Of a stretch of DNA of 64,000 nt, positions 12,296 to 26,264 are shown piece by piece. Each line of letters opens with the position of its first letter. The stretch's first letter is position 1. The stretch is from Fasciolopsis buskii. Lineage: Eukaryota > Platyhelminthes > Trematoda > Plagiorchiida > Fasciolidae. A model generated the notes under the pieces. It was not told the origin of the DNA and ran no database searches. It saw nothing but the letters and a program-made list of their open reading frames with translations. The position numbers and the translations under genes are program-made. The stretch lies in contig LUCM01008745.1 in NCBI GenBank assembly GCA_008360955.1, positions 177,316 to 241,315 on the forward strand, written 5' to 3'.

Positions 12296-15200
12296 TCATT
12301 CCCATCACACAAGTTCCTAGATTGCCGAAGGTAAACAGGTAAAAGTAGTCACGAGGAAGAAATAACGAGAACAGGCAATCCAGTTGTGGTCAAAATATTC
12401 CAATGTGTTTCTACGTCATAGAAATTGTCTTGAATGAGGTAGAACGAAAAACCACGGGTAGAAAACACGCAACAATACGATTTACACAACCTGTCAAAGC
12501 AAACCTGGAAAAGTCGCATCTTTCTTTGGGACATTTTAGTAGGTGCAATTCATCTCGCAACCCCAGTTTTTTGTGATTACCTTGAACACGGGGAACTGGA
12601 ATGAAACTTTGCCGATACACTAATTTTTAATCCCAATCAGCCGATCAAGGGAAACGATAGAGTCAGTGTGACAGGGAAGACGATCCAGTGTGCTTCATTG
12701 AGAAGGGCTCATTTGCTGTCTCAGTATAAGTAAATGAAATATCGTGAAACGATGCTCGATTGAAATAGCTTCCAAGTGTTAGATTGAAGTTTAGCTACAA
12801 TTGCCCAAACCTCCGTTTTGGTTATTTTCAATTTACTTCCGTTCACGTTGCCTACTTGATTGTTTCTCAGAAATGCAATTTATCCTTTGTTCTAGTCATT
12901 GAAGTATACCGATTAGTTGCTTTATCCCAACGACCATCATCAATTGCTGATGTGCACTAAAAACATACACCGGTCATTTGTCTTTGACGATAGTGTCTCA
13001 TTTCGCATCTGCCAGAACCCGTCGACCAAATACCCATGTTTTAATAATTCTTTGCATTCACTTCTTCGCAACTCTTCACATCTAAAACACAGACAAGGGA
13101 ACGAAAACAAACGCATTGGTGTGAGTGTTTGGTGCTTAGTATGTTTCACTTTTTTACCGACAACAACTTCACACTTGGCCGTTGTCTCGTTTTTTTTAAA
13201 AACTCACTGAACAAAACCAAAAGGACATGTGTATATTTTTGTGTTTCGTTGTCCGCGCGTTATTTGTGGTCTGATGCTATTGCATCCTGTCGCTTGTCTC
13301 TTGGTCCCGAAGATATCATCATTGCTACCCTTTCCTTGCCGGGTACGGGCATAGTTTTCGAATTTGTTCTCAACATTTTTGCCTGGAAACTAATGGATCA
13401 CACGATTTTGATAGAACAAATCGTGTATTTGACAGTGAACAAACGGGAGCTGTGATTTTGTTTTTCTTGAATGCATGAGGCATGAAAAACTTGATTGATC
13501 TCCATTAGAGGAGAACAAGAAAACGAGACGAAAATTTATTTTTGTTCAGAAATTGTAAACTGCAAATGCTGTCATCGGGCTGTGTCAATTCCTCGTGTTT
13601 TGTCACTGATGACATCCTCACAACGAATAACGTCTGAGTTCATCAACACAATTTATGGTATGTTGAAGTTCAGCGCAGTCAGTCTAAATTAAACCATTAC
13701 GAACTGACAAAAAGCGGAAATGTGTAGAACACCATAAGCATCCGCGTAGTAGAGAAAACGAATTTCGCTCACGATTTAACCAGGGCTAGCATAGTTAAAC
13801 ACTTACAAATGGTGCTTACATTTCGCGGATTCTGAGTATGATGGGTATTTTGTTTGAATCGAACAGTACAGAGGTAGATGATGTCGAAATTGAGAACTTT
13901 GAGTTTGTTAACCGTTTTTGAACAAGCCATGTGCTAACCACAGCACGGTGGAAATGACCTCTCAGTTTTCTCTCTTTTCAGTAGTAAACATGACAAGTTT
14001 GAGCATTTGTTGTTCCAACTTGTACCAGTCTTTTCAACTCGAAATCAGAAAACAAGGGAACTACACGTTCCACGACAGTCTGTAGTTCACCTCCCTGGGG
14101 CAAGAATTACACTAAAGCAAAATGGATTAAAGTGATGGCCCCGAATGTGAACATTCTGCCACAGTGTAACGCTAGATGGGCGGCAGGCAAGCTTTCACGT
14201 GCAGTCTGGTTTTCGGAGCTGATCTTCATTATCCCAATTGATTGGCCCCTCCTACTAAGATCGTATTATCCCCGTCGTGCGAGATCACGCGATTGCTTAG
14301 CTTTCTGGTTCAGGAAAGATTAGAAAGACCGCATTTCCTTCTTGATGCTACAAATCGGCCGACAGAAGGGCATTAAAATTTATATATTTCATGGGAAAAT
14401 ACATGACTGTTTACTGGGTAATCAATAACTCCGCTTTTCCCTCAAGCTACCATATTCAGTTTCAGCTGCTGAAAATGAGTTTTGAACAATGCTAGAATTT
14501 TCAACATCATAAGTGAAATGAAAAATGCTAACTTTCGTTTTAACCGGATCAGTTTGGGATCCGAAATGTCTGAGGCCTTTTCGGAAGTTAGCTCACACGA
14601 CGTTTCTTTTCTAAATAATCAAGATTACCGTAGTCAGAAAATTGGAGCTCTATTTGTTCTTTTTCAGCTCAAGGGATTCCCAATAAAATTGGTATCTAGC
14701 TGATGAATCAGGTCGCGAAGCCGACATTATATTCGTCCTTGAACTGTACCGTGGAAATTGGTTGACTTATCGTTACCACAGGCTACAGTAGTATTGTGAT
14801 TCACGGGGAAATCTAACAAAGCTTCGGAATGGGTAAAATTCGTTTGCTTGGTACAGTTCAACCTGATAATGATCTCATCCGAAAAATTTTTTTATCGTTT
14901 ATAATGGTGCTATGATTGAGATCCAACTGTCAGACAGACAGAAAAAGTTACTTCATGTCTGTCAGGATCGCATATGTTCCGAAACGTCTGGAAACGGATA
15001 GATTGAACTTTCAATTCAAATCAATTTTCCGGGGTTGGATGAGTGGTGCACAATCTATTTTCGTGTTTAGCTTCCAAATATTAGAACGAAAGTGTAATTG
15101 TGTTCTAGGTTAGTGAAGACAATTCTCTTTGTTTACCCACTGCCTCATTCGTTTTTAACTAATGACCTTGCACCCTCAAATCGATTTAGCCCGGTCGAAA

Positions 15201-16150
15201 TTTTGTCCGAATATTATTTTCTGGCTCCAATTCGTGAGTCGTTTTTAGCCCCTTTGGGTTTGAATGCAAGCTTAGATGCAATCTACGCATTTGTATCGTG
15301 CATTCTCCGCTCAAAAATCATTGCATATCTATCCAACTTAAATAAACATTTAATTTGCCAACTTAAACTTTCAGTAGTTTGATCGTCAGCCACGCGACTC
15401 TACAATCAATCAACCGCCATCCGTTAACTTTGATTCCGGAGCTGCCTTATTCATTCAGTTGCTCGAACATTTACAAGGATTTACATGTGAGTAGTGGGTA
15501 ATTCGACGAGATTAATAATGATGTGCTTTCATGCTCTGAAAAATAGTTAAGTTCGTGTTTGTTAATCCTCGAAATTTGTCTGAGATTAAAAAGAACATTT
15601 GAAAGTTACTCGTTCTTTTATTGCAATGTTTTAGGCGACATACGATAGCAGTGGTAAAACATGTTACTTGGGAAGTTGCAAAGATTCTGCCTTCATTTAC
15701 ATACTAATCAAATCGGAATTTTTTTCAAAAGAATTCATTTCAAACACCTATTCACTTTTTGTCTATTCAGATATCTTCAACGACGCAAGAAACAGTGGGA
15801 CTTTCACACACGTACCATTTCTAGCCGTTAAATGTCTATTCGTACCAATAATTGGTCGAATCATGGTAATAACACTAAAGCAAATATGCAGTTCTTAGAA
15901 GGCTCTTTAGCAATGTGTTGTCAACAGTAAGTTTCCATGTTCCCACGTAATCATCCACACACATCTCGAAACAAAAAATACTCAGAAACAAATCAAGATA
16001 AACAAGGTGTACAACTAGTTTTTCGGTGAATTTCTCGTGTCGACAAGAGTTTGTAAATGGGTCTTGCGTAACTGTACTATCTGCCCCATGGGGAAGCGAT
16101 ATTGCGATCGTTTGTTTCATCCTTGACTAAACCAGTGGAGGCAAAGTTGC

Positions 16151-16227
16151 CATATGTATACATATATATATATGTACATACATATGTGTACATATAAGTA
16201 TAGGAATATATGTATATGCATATATAA
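16151..16227. repeat. TA/TATG-rich simple sequence
   Basis: An impure tract of alternating TA, TATG and TACA units. Simple-sequence DNA with no other visible role. Confidence 0.8.
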
Positions 16228-18185
16228 CTGTGTATCAGGTTATTTTCATGCATATGCGCTTGAATTACTCGCGTAATTGTTCATCTGGGTGACGATTCTC
16301 TCGCAAGAGTATCTCATGCTTTGGGGTTATCGGAAATGATCGGATGAGTGACTTATTGAATAGATTCTTACCGCGCATTCAGGTGCATGCGTACGGACAC
16401 GTACAAACAAGCACATAGAAATCTTTTGCATGATCAAATCTGGTGAAGAAAACTTTCAGACTTATAAGATTTCTCTAACTAATCAAACTTTCAGCGACAA
16501 TTGGGGTATCGGAATGATTTTGCATTTTGAATTAATTGATCATCAATTTGCCAACGAGAACCAATTCATCAAACAGTCATTCAATCGAAAACTTTTGGCT
16601 GGAGGGTTAGGTGCTTTTTTGTCATTCAGCTCATTGATCATCACAAAATACTGTTGAAGATTAATTACTATTTTAATCAATAACTCAATATTTTGGATTA
16701 GTCAATTGATTATTAACTGAAATACTTGAACATCCTGATGTTATTTTGTGGTTCGACTGTCCAGGGAAAAAATCCATGAAGAATGGGGGGATCACTAGGC
16801 CAGCCATTTTCAACACGTATTCATATTTGGCTGCTATCATTTTTGACTGTATTCGTAACGTGTACCAGAACGTTACCTGTTCGTACACTTTTGTTTTGGT
16901 ATGTCATTTTCGGCTATACAAACTAAGGGAAACACCACCTCTACTCGTTAGTGCGAATACCAAGCACAACATTAGTGGTCATTTTACTGGAATGCTTAAA
17001 ATATTGGGAAAATAATTTTTAACTTTGCAGATTACTTGAAAAATGTAAGCATGCGTTTCACAAACAACTAAAACGCAAATCGCCGTTTCCAATTTGACAG
17101 CTCACGGGCAACTTATATTTGTTATTTTTTTCGGAATGACCTTGCCTAATTTTGATAAAATTATCTGCAATACAAATATTTTCTACGCACCTATCGATAG
17201 CAAACTGTTCGTAAAAACGGACTGGCTAACCAGTTGGACAATCCATAAAGAAAAACCCTCTTGGGCACATGACAAAGCACATCCGTTGTCAACTGATCTG
17301 ATTTTACTAAGGTGAATAAGTTAAGGCTAAAAAGACAAAAGCGCTAACAACAGCAACACCAACGACAATGACAACGTCGAGGATGGTTACACCACCCGTG
17401 ACGACGAGAACGGGACCGATCGAACAAATGGAATGTAACTGCATGCTCGGTTCATGCAATTCTCATTTCAAGTGTTTATTCATTCATTCCAAATTTCTGT
17501 CTTTCATAAACATACAACCCAAGTGTGATTCCGATAGGTTTTTCCACGTCGTATTTGGGAACAACAAATGTGGATAGTGCATTTGTCGAACTGAAAGATG
17601 TGTAAAGTGGTTTCGTCAGAAGTGGATCCCTTTTTGCTCTCATTCTGACCCGTTTTTGTAAGTAGTTTGAACATGTGACAGCGCACATAGTCTGTCGTCG
17701 CTGGCCTTTGTTATGTGATTTTCAAATGCTCCATTAAAGTTCGAGTTAGTGTGAAACAGATTTGTTTTTACCAACTAAACTGGTTTAGCAGTTTGATCCT
17801 TAGTGGATCATACTGGCCTCGATTTAGAAGGCCACTAAGACAAAAATGTCCAGCACAGACAACCTTAATTGCTGTTATTCCTGGATAACGGGACTTTAGT
17901 GTGGCATGCCTGGACGAAAAACTGTCGAACCACTGCGGGCAAACTTCTTCCAATCCATTTTTGTGTTTGGACGAATATAAATTTTTTGAACCTATTGCCT
18001 GGAAAATGTTGAAACTGTGTTTAGAATCTAGTGAAACTAATTTTGGAATGAAATTGGTTTTCTCTAGGGGAGAGCCAGTCACATATGCCGGATAAATGAA
18101 GGACAGCTCAAACATTTGACTGACCGTAACACGGGCTGCACTGATCATTTGGCCTCAACACATCAAGGTGTAAGCTGATATAGAT

Positions 18186-18281
18186 GATTCCTAGCAAGGA
18201 TGAAACAGCTGTACAGTGCTTCCATGGTTTCTTTATGGTGAGTTGAGCGATGATATAACATGGTTAATTATTTCATGATAT
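18186..18281 (+). repeat. Dispersed repeat R, copy 1
   Basis: About 96 bases, starting GATTCCTAGCAAGGATGAAA and ending near TTATTTCATGATA, clearly alignable to copies at 57,337-57,437 and 57,706-57,809 and in part to 45,964-46,036. The shared core is GATGAAACAGCTGTACAGTG, then a GCTTC block, a GTTGAGCGATGAT block and a terminal ATTATTT(C/G)ATGA. No coding potential or tRNA-like promoter is evident inside the unit. All four copies lie in the same orientation in this window. It may be a small SINE body or part of a larger element. Confidence 0.65.
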
Positions 18282-21200
18282 AGATTCGTCAAATACATCG
18301 AAGTGGAGACATGTTTTGCATACATTCGAATTGTGTTTTGGAACTCATTGTGACATGAAGCTAGCAATTACCAGCATTTGGTACCGCGAGACGGCAGTTC
18401 AGCCAATTTGTTTTAATGGGTTATTCCTGTCCCATCGAGCCTGTGGTCCGCATATAAGAACCAAAGTACATGGTTGTGATTATTAAGTCGAATACCACAG
18501 GTCCGTTTTACTCCATTCCGAGGCAATGCGCATTGTTCCAAGCGTTCACATTAATCGGACGTTCCAGCAAAAGTTCATCCACTTTTTTCTAATTTTTACA
18601 TACATTTCGGCAGTCTTTAAAGGTTAGAACTCGAAACATTAAGTGCTCTTTATCCAAATGACCAACAAGCAATGGGGAAAAGATCAATATTTAAGGGATG
18701 TAGAATTTGTACCACTCGTTCTATACGCCTGTTTGAAAAAGTTTGGAGAGCTGTATAACATTTTTATCCTAACTGGTGGTAGTCAACAAGTAAAATGTCT
18801 TCTATCGAAGAAAAAAATGGCAACTCTGAATGGATATCGATTTTTACACTATGACTAACAGAGTTATGTCAAGCGTGCCTAAGAAAAAACCTCTACGAAT
18901 ATAGGCAAAAGTCCTTCGAATGGATCTTTTGAGGGCAACTGGTAATTTTTGTGTGAATTTTTCGAGCAGCGTTCACTATGGACTCGAGGCTAAGTTGTAA
19001 GAATATGCACGTTACTGAAGCATCCATAGCATTCGTATCTCTAATCGAATAAGCTTCAGGTTCAGCGACTTGGACTAATCGTTTAGGATAAGACAAAATT
19101 TTTAAGGTGTCCTTTCGTGATCTAAAGTATACCGACGGACTGTTTGCTCCTATCCATGATCATTTAGGATTTTCAAAAACGATGACAATTCCCCGTTGGA
19201 AAACAGAGGAAAAAAGCTTCTTTAGAAGGTGCAATTTCCCGTAAATCGGCTTACTATCTCCAGTATCAGAACCTGTGTTCGGTTTGTTAAAAATCAACGA
19301 GCATCAATTGATCCGGTATGCGTAACAGTTTCTTCCCAGTATTGATTCAAACTGTGAAACCCTGTTGGGTCGTGTTCAATGGGTTTGCCGCTCAAATCGA
19401 AAGTGACTAGTGCAATATGTGGTGAGCAAAGATTTGTGGTCTGCGGAATCTACCGGCAGAAAAAGAGAGCTACATTATGTAGTCATGATGTTTGATCGAT
19501 CATTGACAGCGTTCCCCGCTAGCGTAAAGATTAAAACCTTCGACTCGTATTCACTTGTCTTGAATTTGACTCCCGATTTCTTTGATATGGGACATAAGCA
19601 CTCATGATAGTTCTCAGATCCTTAATGGCTAGTTGGGCTGAGTGATGAACTGTCTGGGAAGTAATGTCAAATCATTCGGACATTTTGATTGTATTTTCGT
19701 CCGGGTAAGATTCAACAAGAAGTGTCTGATAAAAAGATACTTGAATTGTTTCTTCCCCAGTAAGTGCAGGACTAAAGACGTATTCATTTTGTCCAAGTTG
19801 TCCCATTTTAAACTAATCCCCTAAAACAGGTTCGTTCGATGTACATCAACACGTTGACAACGTGTGGCTATTTGAAGCAAAACCTGCCGCCAAAAATGAC
19901 TAGGTTGACTGACAGAGGTAGACAGTTACGAAGACGGACAGACGCAGAGGTGAACAGACATAGAGACTAATAAATTTTTGTAAAACAGAAGACTTATCTC
20001 TCCAGCGGTATCCAATTTCAATTCACATTTCCCAAATCTTACACCTGTTCTCTTATTCCGCGCATCAATGAACATGAGTGCTCAGAAGAGTTACGAACTC
20101 CAGGGCGGGACAGAGTCCCGTATCTCATGGAACGCGAAAGAGCGAGGGCGAGAGAGAGAGAGGAAAGTGAACTTAGAATAAGTCAATCAACCGAGAAGAA
20201 TAATCAAAAAAGCAGAACTTCGGATTGGTTGAAGACAGAAAGAGAGCAAATCTACCTTGGACCGGAATACCACAAGTTTATCGTTGGATAGAATTTTTTT
20301 GAAAATGAATGGATAGAGTTTTGCTGTGCGTGTATACGAGAACCTGTCCCGTGCTCGTATTGTTGTTTGTGCCTATCTAGATGTATTCGATGACTGGTAT
20401 TCTCAATAATCATCAGCCGCGAGCGAAAGAGAGAATACGTTCACCTTTTGGGAACTAGAAGGAAACTGAAAATTTATGGAAATTTTTACAATGAGTCCAT
20501 TCTGTGTGCCTGTATGTGCATAATTGTGTATGCGAGACAACGAAGAAGGAACAATATGTTCTGACAGACTGGGACAGAAAATAATCAGGACAAAACCACT
20601 AGGTGACGATTTTAATAATTGTCATATTGGAGGGTAAATTCCGTGGCATATTAATGCATTTTGATCTACCGTATGAATTGCATTTTGAGAAACAAGTTAT
20701 ATTTCATATCAATCTGATTGGAATAAATATCGATACTCGTCAGAATGATCGGCAACGGTAAAACGTTTGAGAGCAGGGTTATGGAAAATAATTTCAAAGT
20801 ACCCTGGCCACAAAAAAATGATTGAATGATTTCCACCGGGTTTGGCTGAAGATCCACAAATTGAACGACCGCGAGATAAATGATTCAAAGGCACTATCAA
20901 AATGTGTGCGACAGAGTTAGTTTGTTATATCGATGATTCTAATTTCCCGAGCTGTTAATGAATACAGCCCTCTTCAGTATCGAAAATCTTATGCATATTT
21001 GGCATGAGATAATTCTGGATCGACAGATCTGCTGCTATCCTTATAGGCTGTTTTGGCCCGGCGAATACGGGACAAAGGTGAAGAATGTAAGTGAATTTTG
21101 CTTTACCCGTATCGGCTACTAGCTTGCTTTTGTTCACATACTCGGTCGCGATAATGAAGCAATGAACAAACCTATATCTATGGATCAAACTAGTTCACGT

Positions 21201-21694
21201 GATACTCAACTTCTGGGACGCATATTTTGTGAGTACTATCGGTCTTGACCACTGCATATCACCATGGTAGAATTAGACCTAGAATAACGTAATCGCTAGA
21301 GTTTACATATCTTTTCATTCGGTGTTTTTCAGACAAACTTGAAAACAAGCAAGATTCCATGTGGGTCTTCATCACGTTTATCTTTTGGTCCGTAAATTAA
21401 CTAAGGTTTGTAAGCTCAAACCATAAGTTCACTTAAGCTTTCTATAAACGGAACGGACTGTGACCAATAGTCAAGGGCTTGAATAAAGATAATTATGATA
21501 AACAAGTTGCATTATTGTACAGTGCTAAAATTCGAAGACTTTTTGAAGCCCATTTCGGATAACCCATCAGTTTAGGTGTTGGACACACGACTACTTACCC
21601 CGTGGTTTGAGACCTATTTCGGATTAGATAAAAATACACTGCTGATGGCTACTAATGAGGGAACAAAAGTAATGAGATGAGTATGGCTGTGTGA
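18282..21694. other. No further supported gene; short purine tract
   Basis: Apart from possible exons up to 19,759 covered by the candidate-gene entry, I see only AT-rich sequence. A GA-rich run at about 20,139-20,164 (GAGAGAGAGAG core) is simple sequence. Minus-strand open stretches at 18.9-19.1, 20.7-20.9 and 21.0-21.2 kb match no family I know. Confidence 0.45.
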
Positions 21695-21800
21695 CAAGCA
21701 ATGGTCCAGTGGTCAAAATCACGATATTTCGGCCTGAAGTTCGTGAATTCGATTCCCATCCGTCACCGATCAGTGTTCCCAACTAGGATAATTCAGTTGG
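21695..21800 (+). repeat. Diverged SINE/tRNA-like repeat, plus strand
   Basis: A-box-like TGGTCCAGTGGTCA at 21,702-21,715 is followed by B-box-like GAATTCGATTCCC at 21,745-21,757. The downstream part (CCGTCACCGATCAGTGTTCC, then CAACTAGG) resembles the CCACCGCCGGTCAACTTCCC, CACTTGG body of the SINEs at 11.6, 47.7 and 51.3 kb. I read it as an older member of that family or a close relative. Confidence 0.42.
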
Positions 21801-24800
21801 CAGATACCAATTCTTGAAGATATCATGCTACAACTAATAGAGGAAATTCATAACAGTTGGCAACTTTATTCTGATTCGGATCTCGTCTACTTGCGGCCAG
21901 GCACATGGCGTACAACGCATTACCGTAATCCATAGCAATAATTCAATTGAAAAATTTCATTCTTTTCCGAATCAAAAGCGTTCACGGTTTGCCAAAACTC
22001 TCCACGATCGTTAAAACTCCCAAAAATCCCAATCCTAGGTTATACTTAAATTGACGGAAGCAATCATCCATGATCCCAGTTCAGAGGTATATCACAATAC
22101 GATATTGGAAACCAATGAACCGTGTGAACAATTTCTTCCTGTTGGAGAGTTAATTAGTTGGTGCCGTTTTCTGGCTTTGCTTTAATATGCCTACTTATAC
22201 TTTGAAGAATGGTAAATTTAGGCCAGCCTTCAAGGGTCTCGTATTTGTTGTACTAGAGAACGTTTGCTTCGGCTTAAACGGTAACCCGATCCTTATCAAA
22301 CATTAGCTAGAACGCGCGACGTAGAATCCTTTAAGTTGCAACCGCTAAAGCTTTGGCAGAAAAGGGGTAAACAAAGTTGGACTGATGTGAAACAATGGCC
22401 AGTTTTCGATGAAAATTGGTGGGAAAATGTTCGATTCATTTGTGCCAAGTCTTGCCGGCAAAATGAGAAAAAATGTTTTATTTCACATGCAGTTAGAATT
22501 TCGGTTCAGCGATCACATAAACGGTATCAAACACACACACACACACTAATGTGATGAACCGTGGGAGCAAACGATGATATGCATTAAGTCGTACGCTAAA
22601 TGGTATGCAAAATAAAGTCAAACGCAACGGGCTTGAGGAAAGTACATAACTTTTGGTAAATACGAAAATCCGGAGTCTTTCCATCGCAACCGATCTCCAG
22701 ATGCCCAGCACTGTACAGCATAAGCACAGTAGAATATTTCAACAAACCAGTTTTCATGGAAAAAATAAGAGTCCATTTATGAGTAGTATTCACAAACCTA
22801 CGTGTTTTCTGCTGGAAAAGCAGTAAGTCGAGAGAGGCCGAAATCCCTGATATACTGGTTACTTATCCATTTGGACATCGAACATGTCAAGTTGTTCTGG
22901 GCTGTTGTTTAGAACGGTGTTGGTTTGCATTACGCTCATCATTTAGTTTTTCATTCGCGTTACTGTCTGAAATCCGAAAAATTACTTGATTTATCTTAGC
23001 CACGATTTGGGATCAACATTCTGAGCTCTCGCTGTCGAATAGAGTTGCCATTGAATAGAAGTACCTAATCCCTTCACAAGTTGCAATCGATAACGAATCG
23101 ATAACAGTCTAACAAATGTTATATGAAAAAGTTTATTCAAGGACCAAACATCTAATCTGATTACCAACCTGATGTCCGTAGTAGATGTGACGGGTTTCTT
23201 TAAATCCGACTAAAAAGTGACATATCGCGAAAGACTGATCGATAGACACTACGTACGAACTGTACGAACATTTCATCTGACCTCACTATTAACCACCAAC
23301 AGTGACCACTCGTAGTCGTCTGAGCTGGGATTCGAAACTGACTATCAAACACTAGCAATTTGGCCACATTTGCGTAAATTGTAGATCTTCATTTCTATTG
23401 CCTGTCAGCACATCATGGTACATTAGGCAAAGAGTACGACTGTAAGCGTTTCCCAATAATTGGTAGACGAGTAAGAAAACTTAGTCACTGCCTAAAGTTG
23501 GTTTGAGTAAACGTTTTATGCTTTCATCAGACCTCCAATACTTTATAAGAAACAATAGGGGTTAGAAATAACCAACTTGTTTACAAATTCAGGGGACGTC
23601 AACAACTTTCTGAAAGCCCTGGTCTTTTGGCTTGTTAGAACACTTGTAGTATTATTGGACTAATTGCATCTCTCTACAAGTATTTTGCTATCTAAGGTCA
23701 ACAGTTGTGAGCACTACCTTTATCTCCTCATATGACCAGATTCACAGAGTTTGGTACTGAATGTAAGGTTTATTAATTGTCCACGTTGTCTTACATATTC
23801 CATAGGAAACTGTATAGAACACCAATCAATGAACTGTGATAGTATGTGGATAAGCCACGGAATTTTGTAACCTGCCACTAAACACAGTTATTTCATACCT
23901 TGAGAAAGCATCGAGTTATCGAAACTAATCAGATTGTGATCACAATTTTGAGAAATGCTGACAACAGTCTTTTCCCCGGGAGCACGTGGTTCTCCGGTAA
24001 CATGTTTGGCTGTCAACAGTTTAATTGTTTATTACATTTCAAGACAGATTGTGTCATTTTGCCCCTTTTTAGAATCATCTTGTCCAGATGACAATGCAAT
24101 TCTGTACAGAAAAATACTGCTACTTAAGAGCACTATGCGGCCGTCCACCCTGCTTATGAGCCAATTGCTTACCGCTTTGATCACCTTCCAGTAACAGATT
24201 TACAGGAACTCTACTTACGAGCCCCAGGTAACGTTAGATGACCTAGTCCATCCATGCTGGCGGCAAAATTTACCTTTCTGCAAAGCAGTAAAATAGTAGT
24301 GTTTGAATACACAAAACTCTTGGATTGGAATTCATCTAAATCAGGCTTCTGTCTCCCCAATTAAATATGTTCTTTGGAAGAAGCAATGCGAAAAGAATCT
24401 TCAATCTGGTTTGTTTTGAATGACTTACTCAGAGTGAACAAAACCGTGGATGAGCTGAGCAACATGACATTCAACGGGAAAGTTAGCAGTTTTGCGATCA
24501 GTCTTTGGACGATACAAGAATTTCGAAGGGATTATTCCACTTTTGTCACTTTCAGTGTTTGTTTGTATCTGTTGACACAATTTTGGGAAGGGCGTAGCTC
24601 AAATATGACACCATTACATGAGCACTAGCAACGCGAATTTGAGTGACTTCAATTTATGCACTTTAAAAACCAATCGAGAAGTACCGTTCTATTTGGACCA
24701 TACGCACTGTCAATTTTGCGGCAGAGAAATATTGACCAATCACAATCGAATGGGATAAATGCGCGGTGTGTTTGGATTGGTTTGACATCGGCACAGCCGG

Positions 24801-26218
24801 TATTGTTCGGCGTTGACAAAACTGACATTGTGATGGTTCGTGGTTTTCACCGGGGAAAAGTTTCTGTGCGTTTTCTTTAAACCAACTAAGTTCTTCGGTG
24901 CAGAGCTGGAAAACATCATGTTCTTTTTATAAGACTAATGGCTACAAAGCAATTGTATATGAAGAAGATTAATGACTAGATGTAATTACATGCTTCGAAA
25001 TTCAAAATAATAAACTCCTTTAGGAAGATTACACCTAGTGTCCGAAAACCGCACCCATTAGTGTCTTCAATGATTTATTATCAACAAATGGATATATTAT
25101 GGGAAAATTAAGGAATGTCAATCAAAGCACATTCCGGAATAAGCATTCAATGTTTATGTCAGTCTTCCTAACTTGTTATCTGAACGAAATGCCTGAACAA
25201 TCTGCACATCCAATTTGGCTACTATGTTTCTCTGCGGTGATAAACAGTTTTTTTTGGTTGGAGATAGTACAACGACGAGATCGCTTCATCCACAAACATG
25301 GAATAAATGTGGTTATCTGCAAAGTTCCTTACTTTGACAGACGTACCTGGAAACTTGGGGATTGATTTGGAAATTTAGCGGCAGTTCACTTAAAAGTGCA
25401 CGTTACCGAAACAGGAAAGGCGAGTTCTGGACATATTGTAAATTGTGCGTTTTATTAATCTAGTTCTGATATTACGTGTAAATATCCTTAGGTTCATCTT
25501 TTATGTGTACAACCTCGACACGTACACGCACACATATATAAACAGACTTCATTCAGCGAAACGAGAGTCATTTTTTGCCTTCTCGCTACATTTTAGTGAT
25601 TCGGGTACATGGTCTTTTCAAAACAAAGAGTGAAATAGATATTGTTTGCTCATGCGTTTCAATAAAGTTACGGGAAGGCATAGTACTTTAACATAACTCT
25701 TCAAGTTACGAATGGTGACGTAGTGCATTTCGTTTACCAATGGTCATTCTCATTAACTATAGTGCACAATGCAGTACTTGAACCGGAAAAGTCATCAGGC
25801 ACAATGATTAGCTAGTAAACATTCGTTACGGAAATTATTACGACGCGCATTCGTCAAGATAGGGATGTTCATGCAATTCATGGCTAAATTGCCAACGCGC
25901 TTTTTGAACAATGAACATTTTTCATTGGTTGGATTTCACTTCGAATTACTTCAGTCTGACAACCTTTCTGTATTGTGTGTTTGTACCTTAGCAAGTTGTC
26001 GCATTCTTCCAGTCTCACTCAGCATATATTTGAAGAGGAATTGCTGTTGTGTTTCTCGATAAACGGTACGAAACCTTGGACATCCTTTATGCTAGACCTA
26101 AAAGGCATTCTAAATTATCTGTTCCTTCCTCGGCCTCATTCAGTGTTCTCAAATGCCCCGAAGTGTATTCGCGGAGTGGTAGACATTACCTACCAATTTT
26201 TGGTAACCTGTTTGTCTC
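21801..26218. other. No supported gene
   Basis: AT-rich sequence without recognisable genes. A short AC run lies at 22,529-22,546. A weak B-box-like string on the minus strand near 23,312-23,325 might mark another eroded tRNA-like repeat but lacks convincing context. Open stretches at 24.4-24.9 and 25.1-25.4 kb resemble no known protein. Confidence 0.45.

Positions 26219-26262
<44 letters not shown>
26219..26262. repeat. (AAT)n microsatellite
   Basis: About 14 uninterrupted trinucleotide units. It creates an artificial isoleucine run in the plus-strand reading frame that crosses it, which argues against that frame being coding. Confidence 0.95.

Positions 26263-26264
<2 letters not shown>

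Larger units (their letters stand above)
13509..19759 (+). other. Candidate multi-exon gene (unidentified), low confidence
   Basis: Several plus-strand open segments here are each bounded by a usable 3' splice site and 5' splice site. They are 13,509-13,657 (donor GTATGTTG), 15,109-15,233 (donor GTGAGT), 15,771-15,865 (pyrimidine-rich acceptor ending GTCTATTCAG, donor GTAATA), 16,765-16,898 (donor GTATGT), 17,101-17,311 (donor GTGAAT), 17,900 to about 18,035-18,090, and a segment ending at 19,759 (donor GTAAGT). Two neighbouring pairs are phase-compatible: 15,109-15,233 ends in phase 1 and 15,771 starts in phase 1; 17,311 ends in phase 2 and 17,900 starts in phase 2. Other junctions do not match, so exons would be missing or misplaced. 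I recognise no protein family. Chance pairings of this kind are expected across the window, so this may be no gene at all. The dispersed repeat at 18.19 kb would be intronic. Confidence 0.2.

Noticed and set aside
13129..13455. 108-codon plus-strand open frame
   Set aside because: No acceptor in a useful position, no recognisable domain, and length within chance expectation.
15875..16120. Minus-strand frame containing DDYVGTWKL, reminiscent of the start of fatty-acid-binding proteins
   Set aside because: Only a five-residue match; the conserved residues that should follow are absent and no later exon is seen.
17768..18148. 126-codon minus-strand open frame with internal AG/GT signals
   Set aside because: It overlaps the plus-strand open segment starting at 17,900, which has better phase agreement with its neighbour. 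The minus frame is probably its shadow or chance.
23290..23375. Minus-strand B-box-like CAGTTTCGAATCCC
   Set aside because: Surrounding sequence does not align to the SINE family and no stem is visible; too weak to call.
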